A stretch of DNA of 9,390 bases, taken from positions 1 to 9,390 of the forward strand of contig SKHA01000039.1 of the NCBI GenBank assembly GCA_007117185.1. The letters run 5' to 3'. This DNA is from Spirochaeta sp. GTDB lineage: Bacteria; Spirochaetota; Spirochaetia; DSM-27196; Alkalispirochaetaceae. Below the pieces are notes generated by a model that had not been told where the DNA came from, did not search any database, and worked only from the letters and a program-made list of their open reading frames with translations. The translations under genes and the position numbers were made by a program. Below are positions 1-6,084 of the stretch, piece after piece (the stretch's first letter is position 1; each line of letters opens with the position of its first letter).

Positions 1-34
1 CAACCCGCAGCAATTCCCGTTTACACTGCTGTCA

Positions 35-1711
35 ATGGCGCGGTCCATCAGGTCCATCTTCTCCCGTTTGTTGCTCTCGTATTCCCTGGTAGGGGCATTA
101 CCCTTTGCCGTGGCCTGGCTGGTCATTTTCGTGTGGGGAAACACTCTGGTGGTTCGTTACGTCCAGACAGTGGAGAGTGCATTTGCCGAAGAGGTGGCCA
201 GGGAGATTGATGCGACAATTCGGCAGGTGTCCCGGATCGCCGCGGCGTTAACCGGGGATCCGGCGGTGCTGGAAGCCCTGAGGGAGAGGCCTGCCGAACA
301 GGTGGAGCTGAAGGCGTATCAGCGCATCTTTCAGGAAATCCAGGGAAGTCTGTCACTTTTTGAGGTTCACCTCACCAGCACCGACGGGACCCGGAGGTTC
401 TCATCCACCGAGTTTCCCCGACGCTACGATTTTTCCAGCCAGCAGATTCGCGATTCCTTCCTCAGCCCCGGGGGCTCCTCGGCGTCCCCCCTGCTGCTGG
501 CTCCCGGGCCCGGAGCAGAAGGAAGCCAGATCGTTTTCGGCGTGTGGCGATCCATGCCGGGAGGGGCCTTGTTTGTTGACGTTCGCACCCAGGCGCTGCA
601 GACACCCCTGCGGACCCGCGCCACCAGTCGCATCCTCCTGGTGAATCGGCAGCAGTTTCGGAGTATGAACCTTCTGCAACCCCACGACCCCACCGGCTTC
701 TCGGAGTATCCAGAGCTGCGGATCGTCTTTACCGACCGGATGGTTGAGCAGCCGCAGCCGGACATGCTGGTACATCGCCGTGATCTGGCAGCGGAAAACC
801 TGTCTGTGATTCTGACCACAGACCTCACCACCTACTTCGCAACCCTGCGTCAGGTTCTGCTGTACGGACTGATCCTGGTTGGGGGTACCTCGGTGATCAC
901 ACTGATTATTTCGGTGCGCATCAGCCGCTCCATCAGCCGTCCCATCCACAACGTCATTGAAGCGATGACCAGCAGCACCCAGGGCCCCCAGCCGCTTCCC
1001 GGAGGTGAGTCCGACGATTCCGGGGACGAGATGCAGCAGCTCACCTGCCACTATAACCGCATGGTCCAGACGATCGCATCGCTGATTACCAGAGTGCGGG
1101 AGGAGGAGCAGCTTCTTCGCATTGCTGAGCGCCGTGCCCTGCAGGCGCAAATCCAGCCCCACTTCCTGTACAACACTCTGGGGTCGATCAAGTCGATGGC
1201 CAAGCTCGGCGACTCTGCGGCGGTGTCGGCGATTGTGACCGACCTGGGGCGGATTCTCCGGTTCTCCCTCTCGGACACCGAGGCGATGGTACCCCTGCGG
1301 GAAATCACCGACCTGGTGGCGCGGTATCTCAACATCCAGAAGATCCGGTTTCAGGAGCGGATGCAGGTGACTATGGACCTGGATCCCGAGGCAGCGTCGA
1401 TCCTGGTGCCCAAGCTGCTGGTGCAGCCCCTGGCCGAGAACTCGGTGGTACACGGGGTGGAAAAGAGCGCCGTTCCGGTGGCGATCAAACTGACCACTTG
1501 CCTTACTGACAACGTGTTGCAGATCAGGGTGGAGGACACCGGCCCCGGTCCGGGCAGGGGTGTCGCGGTAGCCAGCAGCGAAGATCAGGGGTTCGGGATA
1601 GGCCTCATAAACGTACGGGAACGGCTGAAGCTCATCTACGACGGTCGGGCCCAGTTTGATCTGTTTAGAGACGGGGAGAGAACGGTGGCGCAGATCAGGA
1701 TTGTCCAATGA
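35..1711 (+). CDS. Sensor histidine kinase, YesM/LytS type (His_kinase + HATPase_c)
   Basis: Membrane sensor kinase that should autophosphorylate and pass phosphate to the regulator encoded next. Visible in order: a short basic N-terminus, TM1 at about residues 13-37, an extracytoplasmic sensor region of about 230 residues (38-270), TM2 at about 273-295, a HAMP-like linker (about 296-350), the His_kinase block with QIQPHFLYNTL (phosphoacceptor His376), the N-box LAENSVVHG (about 467-474), the G1 box EDTGPGPG (500-507) and the G2 box GFGIGLINVRERL (519-531). The 558-aa length and order are typical of the family. The sensor region has no signature I recognise; such regions are often Cache-like. 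The ATG at 35 places a normal short cytoplasmic tail before TM1, but it has no clear Shine-Dalgarno and the frame is open to the window edge, so an upstream start is possible. The ligand is unknown; context suggests a sugar or sugar phosphate. Confidence 0.93.
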   Translation: MARSIRSIFSRLLLSYSLVGALPFAVAWLVIFVWGNTLVVRYVQTVESAFAEEVAREIDATIRQVSRIAAALTGDPAVLEALRERPAEQVELKAYQRIFQEIQGSLSLFEVHLTSTDGTRRFSSTEFPRRYDFSSQQIRDSFLSPGGSSASPLLLAPGPGAEGSQIVFGVWRSMPGGALFVDVRTQALQTPLRTRATSRILLVNRQQFRSMNLLQPHDPTGFSEYPELRIVFTDRMVEQPQPDMLVHRRDLAAENLSVILTTDLTTYFATLRQVLLYGLILVGGTSVITLIISVRISRSISRPIHNVIEAMTSSTQGPQPLPGGESDDSGDEMQQLTCHYNRMVQTIASLITRVREEEQLLRIAERRALQAQIQPHFLYNTLGSIKSMAKLGDSAAVSAIVTDLGRILRFSLSDTEAMVPLREITDLVARYLNIQKIRFQERMQVTMDLDPEAASILVPKLLVQPLAENSVVHGVEKSAVPVAIKLTTCLTDNVLQIRVEDTGPGPGRGVAVASSEDQGFGIGLINVRERLKLIYDGRAQFDLFRDGERTVAQIRIVQ

Positions 1712-2442
1712 TGCTGCGTGTTGTCATCGTGGAAGACGAACTGCCTCTGCTGCGGGAACTGGTGGAGACGTTCTCCTGGCGCAGCGTCAACTGCGTAGTC
1801 GCCGCCACCGCCGGTACCGCCGCTGAAGCACGGCGGGTGATCGCCGAGACCCGCCCGGATATCCTTGTCACGGACATCCAGCTGCCCGACGGCAACGGGA
1901 TCTCACTGATCGAGGAGACAACGCCGCGAGCGGCGATCGTCATCACCGGGCACAGTCAGATCGAGTTCGCCCAGAAAGCGCTGCGCGCCGGAGCGGTGGA
2001 CTTTCTGCTGAAACCCCTGGACGATCAGGAGCTCCGCTCGGCGGTGCAGCGCGCGGTGATTCATGTCGGGGGCGGGGTGACTATGGAGGCGACCCCGCCG
2101 TCGGAGTCACCTGCCGGCGGCAGCGTGAACCCGCTGGTTCATGAGGCACGTATCTTCATTCAGAAAAACTACCCCCATGATGTCTCGCTGAACGAGGCGG
2201 CGCGGTATCTGGCGATTTCTGAAGGTCATCTTGCCAGCCTGTTCAAGCAGCAGACCGGTAAGACCTTTGTGCAGGCACTGACGGAACACCGCATGACCGT
2301 GGCCGCTACGCTGCTTCGGGACCCCCGTAATCGGGTCACCGAGGTTGCCAGGCAGTGCGGCTACCGGGACCCCACCTACTTCTCCCGGGTCTTTCGTCGG
2401 ACGATGGGGATGAGTCCCCGGGAGTACCGCCAACAGAACTAG
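1708..2442 (+). CDS. Response regulator, CheY receiver + AraC-type DNA-binding domain (YesN-like)
   Basis: Cytoplasmic transcription regulator, the expected partner of the preceding kinase. The receiver domain (about 3-120) has the acidic pair E9/D10, phosphoacceptor D56 in VTDIQLPDGNG, T80 and K102 in LLKPLDD. A linker of about 20 residues leads to an AraC/XylS domain (about 142-244) with two helix-turn-helix units; the second carries the family signature running from VARQCGY through YFSRVFRRTMGMSPREYR. The length of 244 aa is short but normal for a REC-AraC regulator without the long central region of YesN. The start overlaps the kinase stop in ATGATG, so ATG 1708 or 1711 could be used; AGGA at 1697-1700 suits either. 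Translational coupling to the kinase is likely. Probable targets (inference) are the divergent promoters at 3765-3885. Its stop codon overlaps that of the opposing gene. Confidence 0.95.
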   Translation: MMLRVVIVEDELPLLRELVETFSWRSVNCVVAATAGTAAEARRVIAETRPDILVTDIQLPDGNGISLIEETTPRAAIVITGHSQIEFAQKALRAGAVDFLLKPLDDQELRSAVQRAVIHVGGGVTMEATPPSESPAGGSVNPLVHEARIFIQKNYPHDVSLNEAARYLAISEGHLASLFKQQTGKTFVQALTEHRMTVAATLLRDPRNRVTEVARQCGYRDPTYFSRVFRRTMGMSPREYRQQN

Positions 2443-3764
2443 CTGCCGCCCCCCGAATTGAGAATCTCCTGAGCGTGGGCTTTCAAGGTAGCGTAGGCTC
2501 GCTCTGGCGAGACGTTGTCCAGCATTACTGCTTCAACGGCATCCCTGATCAGCTCCTGTAGCCGGGTGCTGTTGGCGGCGTGGTAGACCACGTTTCCCCG
2601 GTCCATATCCGCCATGAAGACGTCTGTGTAGGGCATGTTCAGGAACGACTCGCTCTCCATGAGCGCCCGGGAGGGCTGGATGATGCGGATCCGCAGGTAC
2701 TCCTCGGCGTGCTGCTGCATGTAGCTGATGAACTTCCAGGCGTAGTACTGCTGCCGGGAGGTGGCATCGGCGTTGACCATCAGATACTGGGCGTAGTAAC
2801 TGGAGGCGACGTCCCGGCGGGCGTTCTCAAAGACGGGAAAGGGTACCACTCGCCACTCTCCGCTGTGGTAGAACTCGGGGTTGTCCGCCATGATCCGCGC
2901 CTGCTGATACATCCCGGAGTGGATCATGGCAACCTCGTCGTTGTCGTGATTGAAGAGTGATCGGGCGTTTCGGTACGCCGGCGAACCGAGGTTCTTTCCG
3001 TGGGGTCCCCACTGCTGCATGAAATGAAGAAACGCGATCCAGGCCTCTTCACCCACGATCGCGGTGGACCCGTCCTCACTGATGAGGGCGCCTCCCAGTT
3101 GCTCCACCATCGGGACCATCGCGTTGAGGTAGTCGGAGTAGCGGAAGTCAAACCCGCGGCGGGTGATGATTCCGCCATCATCCCGGCGGACGATCCTCTC
3201 GCTGAGCCAGACCATATCTTCCCAGGTACGGGGGTAGTCCCGGTCCGGGTCCAAACCGGCGTCGCGAAATATCCGGTCATTGATGTAGATGCTCCAGTTC
3301 AACAGCTCCAGGGGAATCCCGTAGAGGGTGTCATCGATGAAGACCGGGTCCAGCGACCCCGGGACGTAGCGCTCCAGAATCTGCCGGGTCGACGCCGCTC
3401 CCAGCGCCTCAAGCGACACCGGCGCAACCAGCCCGTTGGCCACAAAAGCGTAACTGTCTTCCAGCTGGGTGTGAAAAATCTGAGGGCCCTGATTCGCCGC
3501 AAACGCCGCGAAGAGCGATTCTGCCACCTGCGTGGAGGGGTAGGTCACGCGGATAATCCTCACACCCGGGTGGGCTGCCTCAAACTCCCGGACCAACCGC
3601 AACTCGAAAGGAGTCCGGTTGGGGTCCTCGTGGGTCCAATAGGCGAGGGTGATCGGAGTGGATGCTGGCTCCCCCCGTGAGTTGAGCGAGACCGCAATCA
3701 GTACTGCTGCTGCCAGCGCCATCGTCACAACCGCTGCCAGAATCGTCGTCTGAGTTCGTTTCAT
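2439..3764 (-). CDS. Extracellular solute-binding protein, family 1 (sugar ABC type), orphan
   Basis: Predicted exported ligand-binding protein of 441 aa, resembling the carbohydrate-binding proteins of ABC importers. Residues 1-7 are basic/polar and 8-27 form a hydrophobic signal or anchor segment. The mature part starts with the family-like stretch TLAYWTHEDPNRTPFELRLV (39-58) and continues with GPQIFH (93-98), DDTLYGIPLE (144-153) and YPRTWEDMVWLSERI (177-191). There is no lipobox and no cysteine in the protein, so it is not a conventional lipoprotein. The frame stays open upstream to 3851, but ATG 3764 was chosen because the signal peptide starts there. No good ribosome binding site precedes it; GATAAT lies 9 nt upstream (3779-3774). 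No sugar permeases flank the gene, so it may serve permeases elsewhere or act as the ligand-sensing partner of the adjacent kinase (inference). The ligand is unknown. Confidence 0.9.
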   Translation of the reverse strand: MKRTQTTILAAVVTMALAAAVLIAVSLNSRGEPASTPITLAYWTHEDPNRTPFELRLVREFEAAHPGVRIIRVTYPSTQVAESLFAAFAANQGPQIFHTQLEDSYAFVANGLVAPVSLEALGAASTRQILERYVPGSLDPVFIDDTLYGIPLELLNWSIYINDRIFRDAGLDPDRDYPRTWEDMVWLSERIVRRDDGGIITRRGFDFRYSDYLNAMVPMVEQLGGALISEDGSTAIVGEEAWIAFLHFMQQWGPHGKNLGSPAYRNARSLFNHDNDEVAMIHSGMYQQARIMADNPEFYHSGEWRVVPFPVFENARRDVASSYYAQYLMVNADATSRQQYYAWKFISYMQQHAEEYLRIRIIQPSRALMESESFLNMPYTDVFMADMDRGNVVYHAANSTRLQELIRDAVEAVMLDNVSPERAYATLKAHAQEILNSGGGS

Positions 3765-3801
3765 GAAGCGTCCATTATCGCTGTACCCGGTGGTAAATAG
3801 T

Positions 3802-3839
3802 ACCGGTTTTCGGAAAAATTTCCCGTTGGTTAACCGGTT
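3802..3839. repeat. ACCGGTT direct repeat, two copies 31 bp apart (candidate operator)
   Basis: ACCGGTT occurs at 3802-3808 and 3833-3839, and the match resumes as TT after one mismatch. The 31-bp spacing is close to three helical turns, so both copies face the same side of the helix. Each copy contains the palindrome ACCGGT, and a partial CCGGT lies at 3787-3791. The second copy falls between the proposed -35 and -10 of the importer operon. AraC-family regulators often bind direct repeats in phase with the helix, so this is a plausible site for the response regulator. The assignment is inference. Confidence 0.45.
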
Positions 3840-3871
3840 GTTACCATTCATACTGTATCCACAGATCTATC

Positions 3872-3879
3872 AAAGGAGG
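3872..3879 (+). promoter_or_regulatory. Strong ribosome binding site that fixes the start at 3886
   Basis: AAAGGAGG lies six bases before ATG 3886, a near-perfect Shine-Dalgarno sequence. The frame is open back to an ATG at 3763, but that start would add 41 residues ahead of the signal peptide and overlap the divergent gene's start. The strong site and the signal peptide together decide for 3886. Confidence 0.9.
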
Positions 3880-3885
3880 ATCAGA

Positions 3886-4896
3886 ATGAGAAAAAATCGA
3901 ATTATGGCAGCGCTGCTTGTTGCGGCGATGGTCATCGGTACAACCACGCTCTTCGCCGCGGGTCGGCCCGAGCGTACCTCGAAGGTGGTGGCGTACACTG
4001 CCCACGAGGACACAATTATCGCCGGAATGGTGAGGTTGTGGGAACAGGATAACCCCGGTATCGAGCTTGAGGTGATCAAAATGGGTTCCGGTGACGTGAT
4101 CAGTCGCGTCCGGGCGGAGTCCTCCAACCCCCAGGCGGATGTGATCTGGAGTATCGGTGGCGAGCCCCTGGAGCAGAACAGCGAGCTCCTTGAACCGTAT
4201 CGCCCCCGGGACTGGGATATGATCGAGGACGTGTACAAAGTCGGTACCAACTGGCTTCCCTACACCGGAATCATGAACGTCTTCCTGGTAAATACAGACA
4301 TGCTCACCCCCGATCAGTACCCCCGCACCTGGCGGGATCTGGCCAGCGACAGAATTGCCGGGGTAAGCACCGCCGGGGCAGACCGTTCCGGTTCCGCCTA
4401 CATGCAGCTTGCCAACGTGCTGTCCATCTACGGTGACGGTGACGAGGGCTGGGCTGTGTACCGCTCCATTATGGAGAACTTCTTCATCGCGTCCAGCTCC
4501 GGGGCGGTATCCCGGGTCACCAACGACGGTGAGGTCCCGGTGGCGATCACGCTGGAAGACAACGCCCAGCGTTTCGTCCTTGGTGGCGGGCCGGTGGCGA
4601 TCGTCTATCCCGAAGACGGAGCCATCGCCGCACCGGACGGAATTGCGGTGATCAAGGGCGCTCCCAACCTTGAGGGTGCAAAGACCTTCATCGACTGGGC
4701 GATGTCCGCTCGGGTGCAGAACTTCCTGGTCCAGGAGATGGGCCGTCGGCCCGTCCGCCGGGACGCTTCCACCCCTCCGGGACTGCCGCCGATGAGCGAG
4801 ATCAACACGATCGAGTACGACTTCGCCTGGTCCGCGGCAAACCGTGATGCGTTCATCGCGCGGTTCCGTGAGCTGGTGATGGAGCTGGACCTGTAA
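3886..4896 (+). CDS. ABC importer periplasmic binding protein, Fe3+/AfuA/phosphonate-type family
   Basis: Exported binding protein of 336 aa that should deliver ligand to the transporter encoded downstream. Residues 1-25 are a signal peptide (basic MRKNR, hydrophobic 7-24, cleavage near FAA-GRPER). Family features are NPQADVIWSIGG (81-92), YPRTWRDL (145-152), ADRSGSAYMQL (165-175), DGEVPVAITLEDNAQRF (214-230), VYPEDGAIAAPDGIAVIKGA (240-259) and MGRRPVRRD (285-293). In FbpA-type iron binders the segment equivalent to LEDNAQRF carries the adjacent tyrosines that coordinate Fe3+. Here no tyrosine is present, and the PEDG form is closer to binders of sugar phosphates or phosphonates. I therefore favour a phosphorylated or anionic organic ligand, but this rests on remembered family patterns, not an alignment. 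It is first in the operon and has the strongest ribosome binding site, as expected for a component needed in excess. Confidence 0.92.
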   Translation: MRKNRIMAALLVAAMVIGTTTLFAAGRPERTSKVVAYTAHEDTIIAGMVRLWEQDNPGIELEVIKMGSGDVISRVRAESSNPQADVIWSIGGEPLEQNSELLEPYRPRDWDMIEDVYKVGTNWLPYTGIMNVFLVNTDMLTPDQYPRTWRDLASDRIAGVSTAGADRSGSAYMQLANVLSIYGDGDEGWAVYRSIMENFFIASSSGAVSRVTNDGEVPVAITLEDNAQRFVLGGGPVAIVYPEDGAIAAPDGIAVIKGAPNLEGAKTFIDWAMSARVQNFLVQEMGRRPVRRDASTPPGLPPMSEINTIEYDFAWSAANRDAFIARFRELVMELDL

Positions 4897-4904
4897 GAAA
4901 TCGC

Positions 4905-4918
4905 TCTGCAATTGCAGA
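4905..4918. repeat. 14-bp perfect palindrome TCTGCAATTGCAGA
   Basis: An uninterrupted palindrome begins eight bases after the stop of the binding-protein gene and directly abuts the large hairpin at 4919-4952. With no loop it is a poor RNA stem, so it may be a protein-binding dyad or simply chance. Its function is unknown. Confidence 0.5.
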
Positions 4919-4952
4919 ACCGGCCGGCAGGGGTGCGCCTCTGCCGGCCGGT
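4919..4952 (+). terminator. Strong intercistronic hairpin (attenuator or mRNA-stabilising stem)
   Basis: ACCGGCCGGCAG (4919-4930) and CTGCCGGCCGGT (4941-4952) are perfectly complementary 12-base arms. The stem can extend inward by a G-U and two G-C pairs to a four-base TGCG loop, giving about 15 pairs. A T5 run (4961-4965) begins nine bases after the stem, further than in a classical intrinsic terminator. The ATPase gene starts 36 bp downstream with no obvious promoter, so complete termination is unlikely. Partial attenuation, or protection of the upstream mRNA from 3' exonucleases, would raise binding protein over membrane components, as intercistronic stems do in other ABC operons. Confidence 0.7.
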
Positions 4953-4988
4953 ATCGTCCATTTTTATACATCTGATTTGCGAGGAACC

Positions 4989-6083
4989 ATGGCGGCAACA
5001 CCAATCAAGATAGAACGTATCAGGAAAACCTTTCCCGGCGTAACGGCGCTGGACGACGTTGACATCGACGTTGCGGAGGGCGAGTTTTTCACGCTTCTTG
5101 GGCCCAGCGGGTGCGGTAAGACCACCCTGTTGCGTACAATCGCGGGGTTCTACCAGCAGGACTCGGGGCACATCCACGTGGGCGACACGATCATCGACAA
5201 AGTTCCCACCCACCAGCGGGACATCGGTATGGTGTTCCAGAACTACGCTGTCTTTCCGCACATGACGGTGGCCGAGAACGTAGCGTTCGGGCTGAAGAAC
5301 CGAAAAGTATCAGCCGCCGATATCACCCGACGGGTCGCCAAGGCTCTGGCGACCGTTCAGCTGAGCGGCTACGAGCAGCGGACCCCGGATCAGCTCTCCG
5401 GCGGTCAGCAGCAGCGGGTTGGCCTGGCCCGGGCGATGGTGATTGAGCCGCGGCTTCTGCTCCTGGATGAGCCCCTGTCCAACCTTGACGCCAAGCTGCG
5501 CATCCAGATGCGCGAGGACATCCTGGATATCCAGCGCCAGCTGGGAATCACGGCGGTCTACGTGACCCACGATCAGGAAGAGGCGCTGGTTATCTCTGAC
5601 CGCATCGCGGTGATGAATTTCGGCAGGGTCCAGCAGATCGGCACGCCCTGGGAGATCTATCGGGACCCGGTGAACGAGTTTGTGGCCACCTTCGTGGGCA
5701 ACATGAACGTCTTTACCGGTCCGGAGATCCTCGCGGCGCTGCAGCCTGAGTCCCGGCAGTCTTTTTCCGCTCCCGGCGGCGCCGGCGCGGAGGGATATCG
5801 CGCGGCGTTCCGTCCCGAAGACGTACGCATTCTCGCGCCGGGACAGCAGCTGCCTGATGATGTGGTGGCCTTCGGCGGCCGCGTCGACAAGACGCTGTTT
5901 CTGGGTTCCGACGTGACCTACCGGGTGCAGATCGGGGAGGGTGTGACCCTCACGGTGAACGAGTACGTTGCCGAAAAAACAGACCTGCGGGATGAGAAGA
6001 CCAACGTGGTCGCCTGTGTGCCGAAGAGCAAGCTGATGTTCTTTGACGGGCAGACCGGCGAACGGCTGAGAATGGGAGGGTGA
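4989..6083 (+). CDS. ABC transporter ATP-binding protein (Fe3+/spermidine/AfuC-type, with TOBE-like C-terminus)
   Basis: Cytoplasmic ATPase of 364 aa that powers the importer. Walker A GPSGCGKT (38-45), Q-loop FQNYAVFPHMT (83-93, Gln84), signature LSGGQQQRVGLARA (136-149), Walker B LLLLDEP (156-162), D-loop SNLDAKL (164-170) and H-loop VTHDQEEA (192-199, His194) are all intact. The C-terminal 110 residues form a TOBE-like regulatory region containing AAFRPEDVRI (272-281), as in the FbpC/PotA/UgpC group. ATG 4989 with GAGG at 4981-4984 was preferred over the in-frame TTG at 4977, which lacks a ribosome site and would add four residues. Its stop lies one base before the permease start, indicating tight coupling. 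The sequence does not identify the substrate. Confidence 0.95.
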   Translation: MAATPIKIERIRKTFPGVTALDDVDIDVAEGEFFTLLGPSGCGKTTLLRTIAGFYQQDSGHIHVGDTIIDKVPTHQRDIGMVFQNYAVFPHMTVAENVAFGLKNRKVSAADITRRVAKALATVQLSGYEQRTPDQLSGGQQQRVGLARAMVIEPRLLLLDEPLSNLDAKLRIQMREDILDIQRQLGITAVYVTHDQEEALVISDRIAVMNFGRVQQIGTPWEIYRDPVNEFVATFVGNMNVFTGPEILAALQPESRQSFSAPGGAGAEGYRAAFRPEDVRILAPGQQLPDDVVAFGGRVDKTLFLGSDVTYRVQIGEGVTLTVNEYVAEKTDLRDEKTNVVACVPKSKLMFFDGQTGERLRMGG

Positions 6084-6084
6084 G

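Larger units (their letters stand above)
3765..3885. promoter_or_regulatory. Divergent intergenic control region
   Basis: This 121-bp gap separates two divergently transcribed binding-protein genes and must hold both promoters. It is visibly more A+T-rich than the genes. On the plus strand TTGGTT (3826-3831) and CATACT (3849-3854), separated by 17 bp, form a weak sigma-70-like pair for the importer operon. On the minus strand GATAAT (3779-3774) is a good -10 match but has no recognisable -35. Many GGT/ACC elements crowd 3784-3846: TACC/GGTA/TACC alternations (3784-3804), GGTTAACC (3829-3836), AACCGGTT (3832-3839), and a GGAAA-AA-TTTCC dyad (3812-3823). These look like protein-binding sites; the neighbouring AraC-type regulator is the natural candidate. 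Exact promoter positions are tentative. Confidence 0.6.

Noticed and set aside
401..1708. Long antisense open frame of 435 codons opposite the kinase gene
   Set aside because: Its product is rich in His, Arg, Gln and Pro without recognisable motifs, while the plus strand encodes an intact kinase. This is a G+C-driven shadow, like the long antisense frames at 3841-5004, 5950-6981 and 8311-9381.
2406..2419. GGGGA-TGAG-TCCCC stem near the end of the regulator gene as a terminator
   Set aside because: It is short, has no following T-run, and encodes the conserved GMSPREY motif of the AraC domain, which explains the sequence.
3765..3851. 29-residue N-terminal extension of the minus-strand binding protein from ATG 3851
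   Set aside because: It would put a polar segment before the signal peptide and consume most of the intergenic control region; ATG 3764 gives a normal signal sequence.
3763..3885. 41-residue N-terminal extension of the importer binding protein from ATG 3763
   Set aside because: It would precede the signal peptide, overlap the divergent gene's start and ignore the near-perfect ribosome site at 3872-3879.
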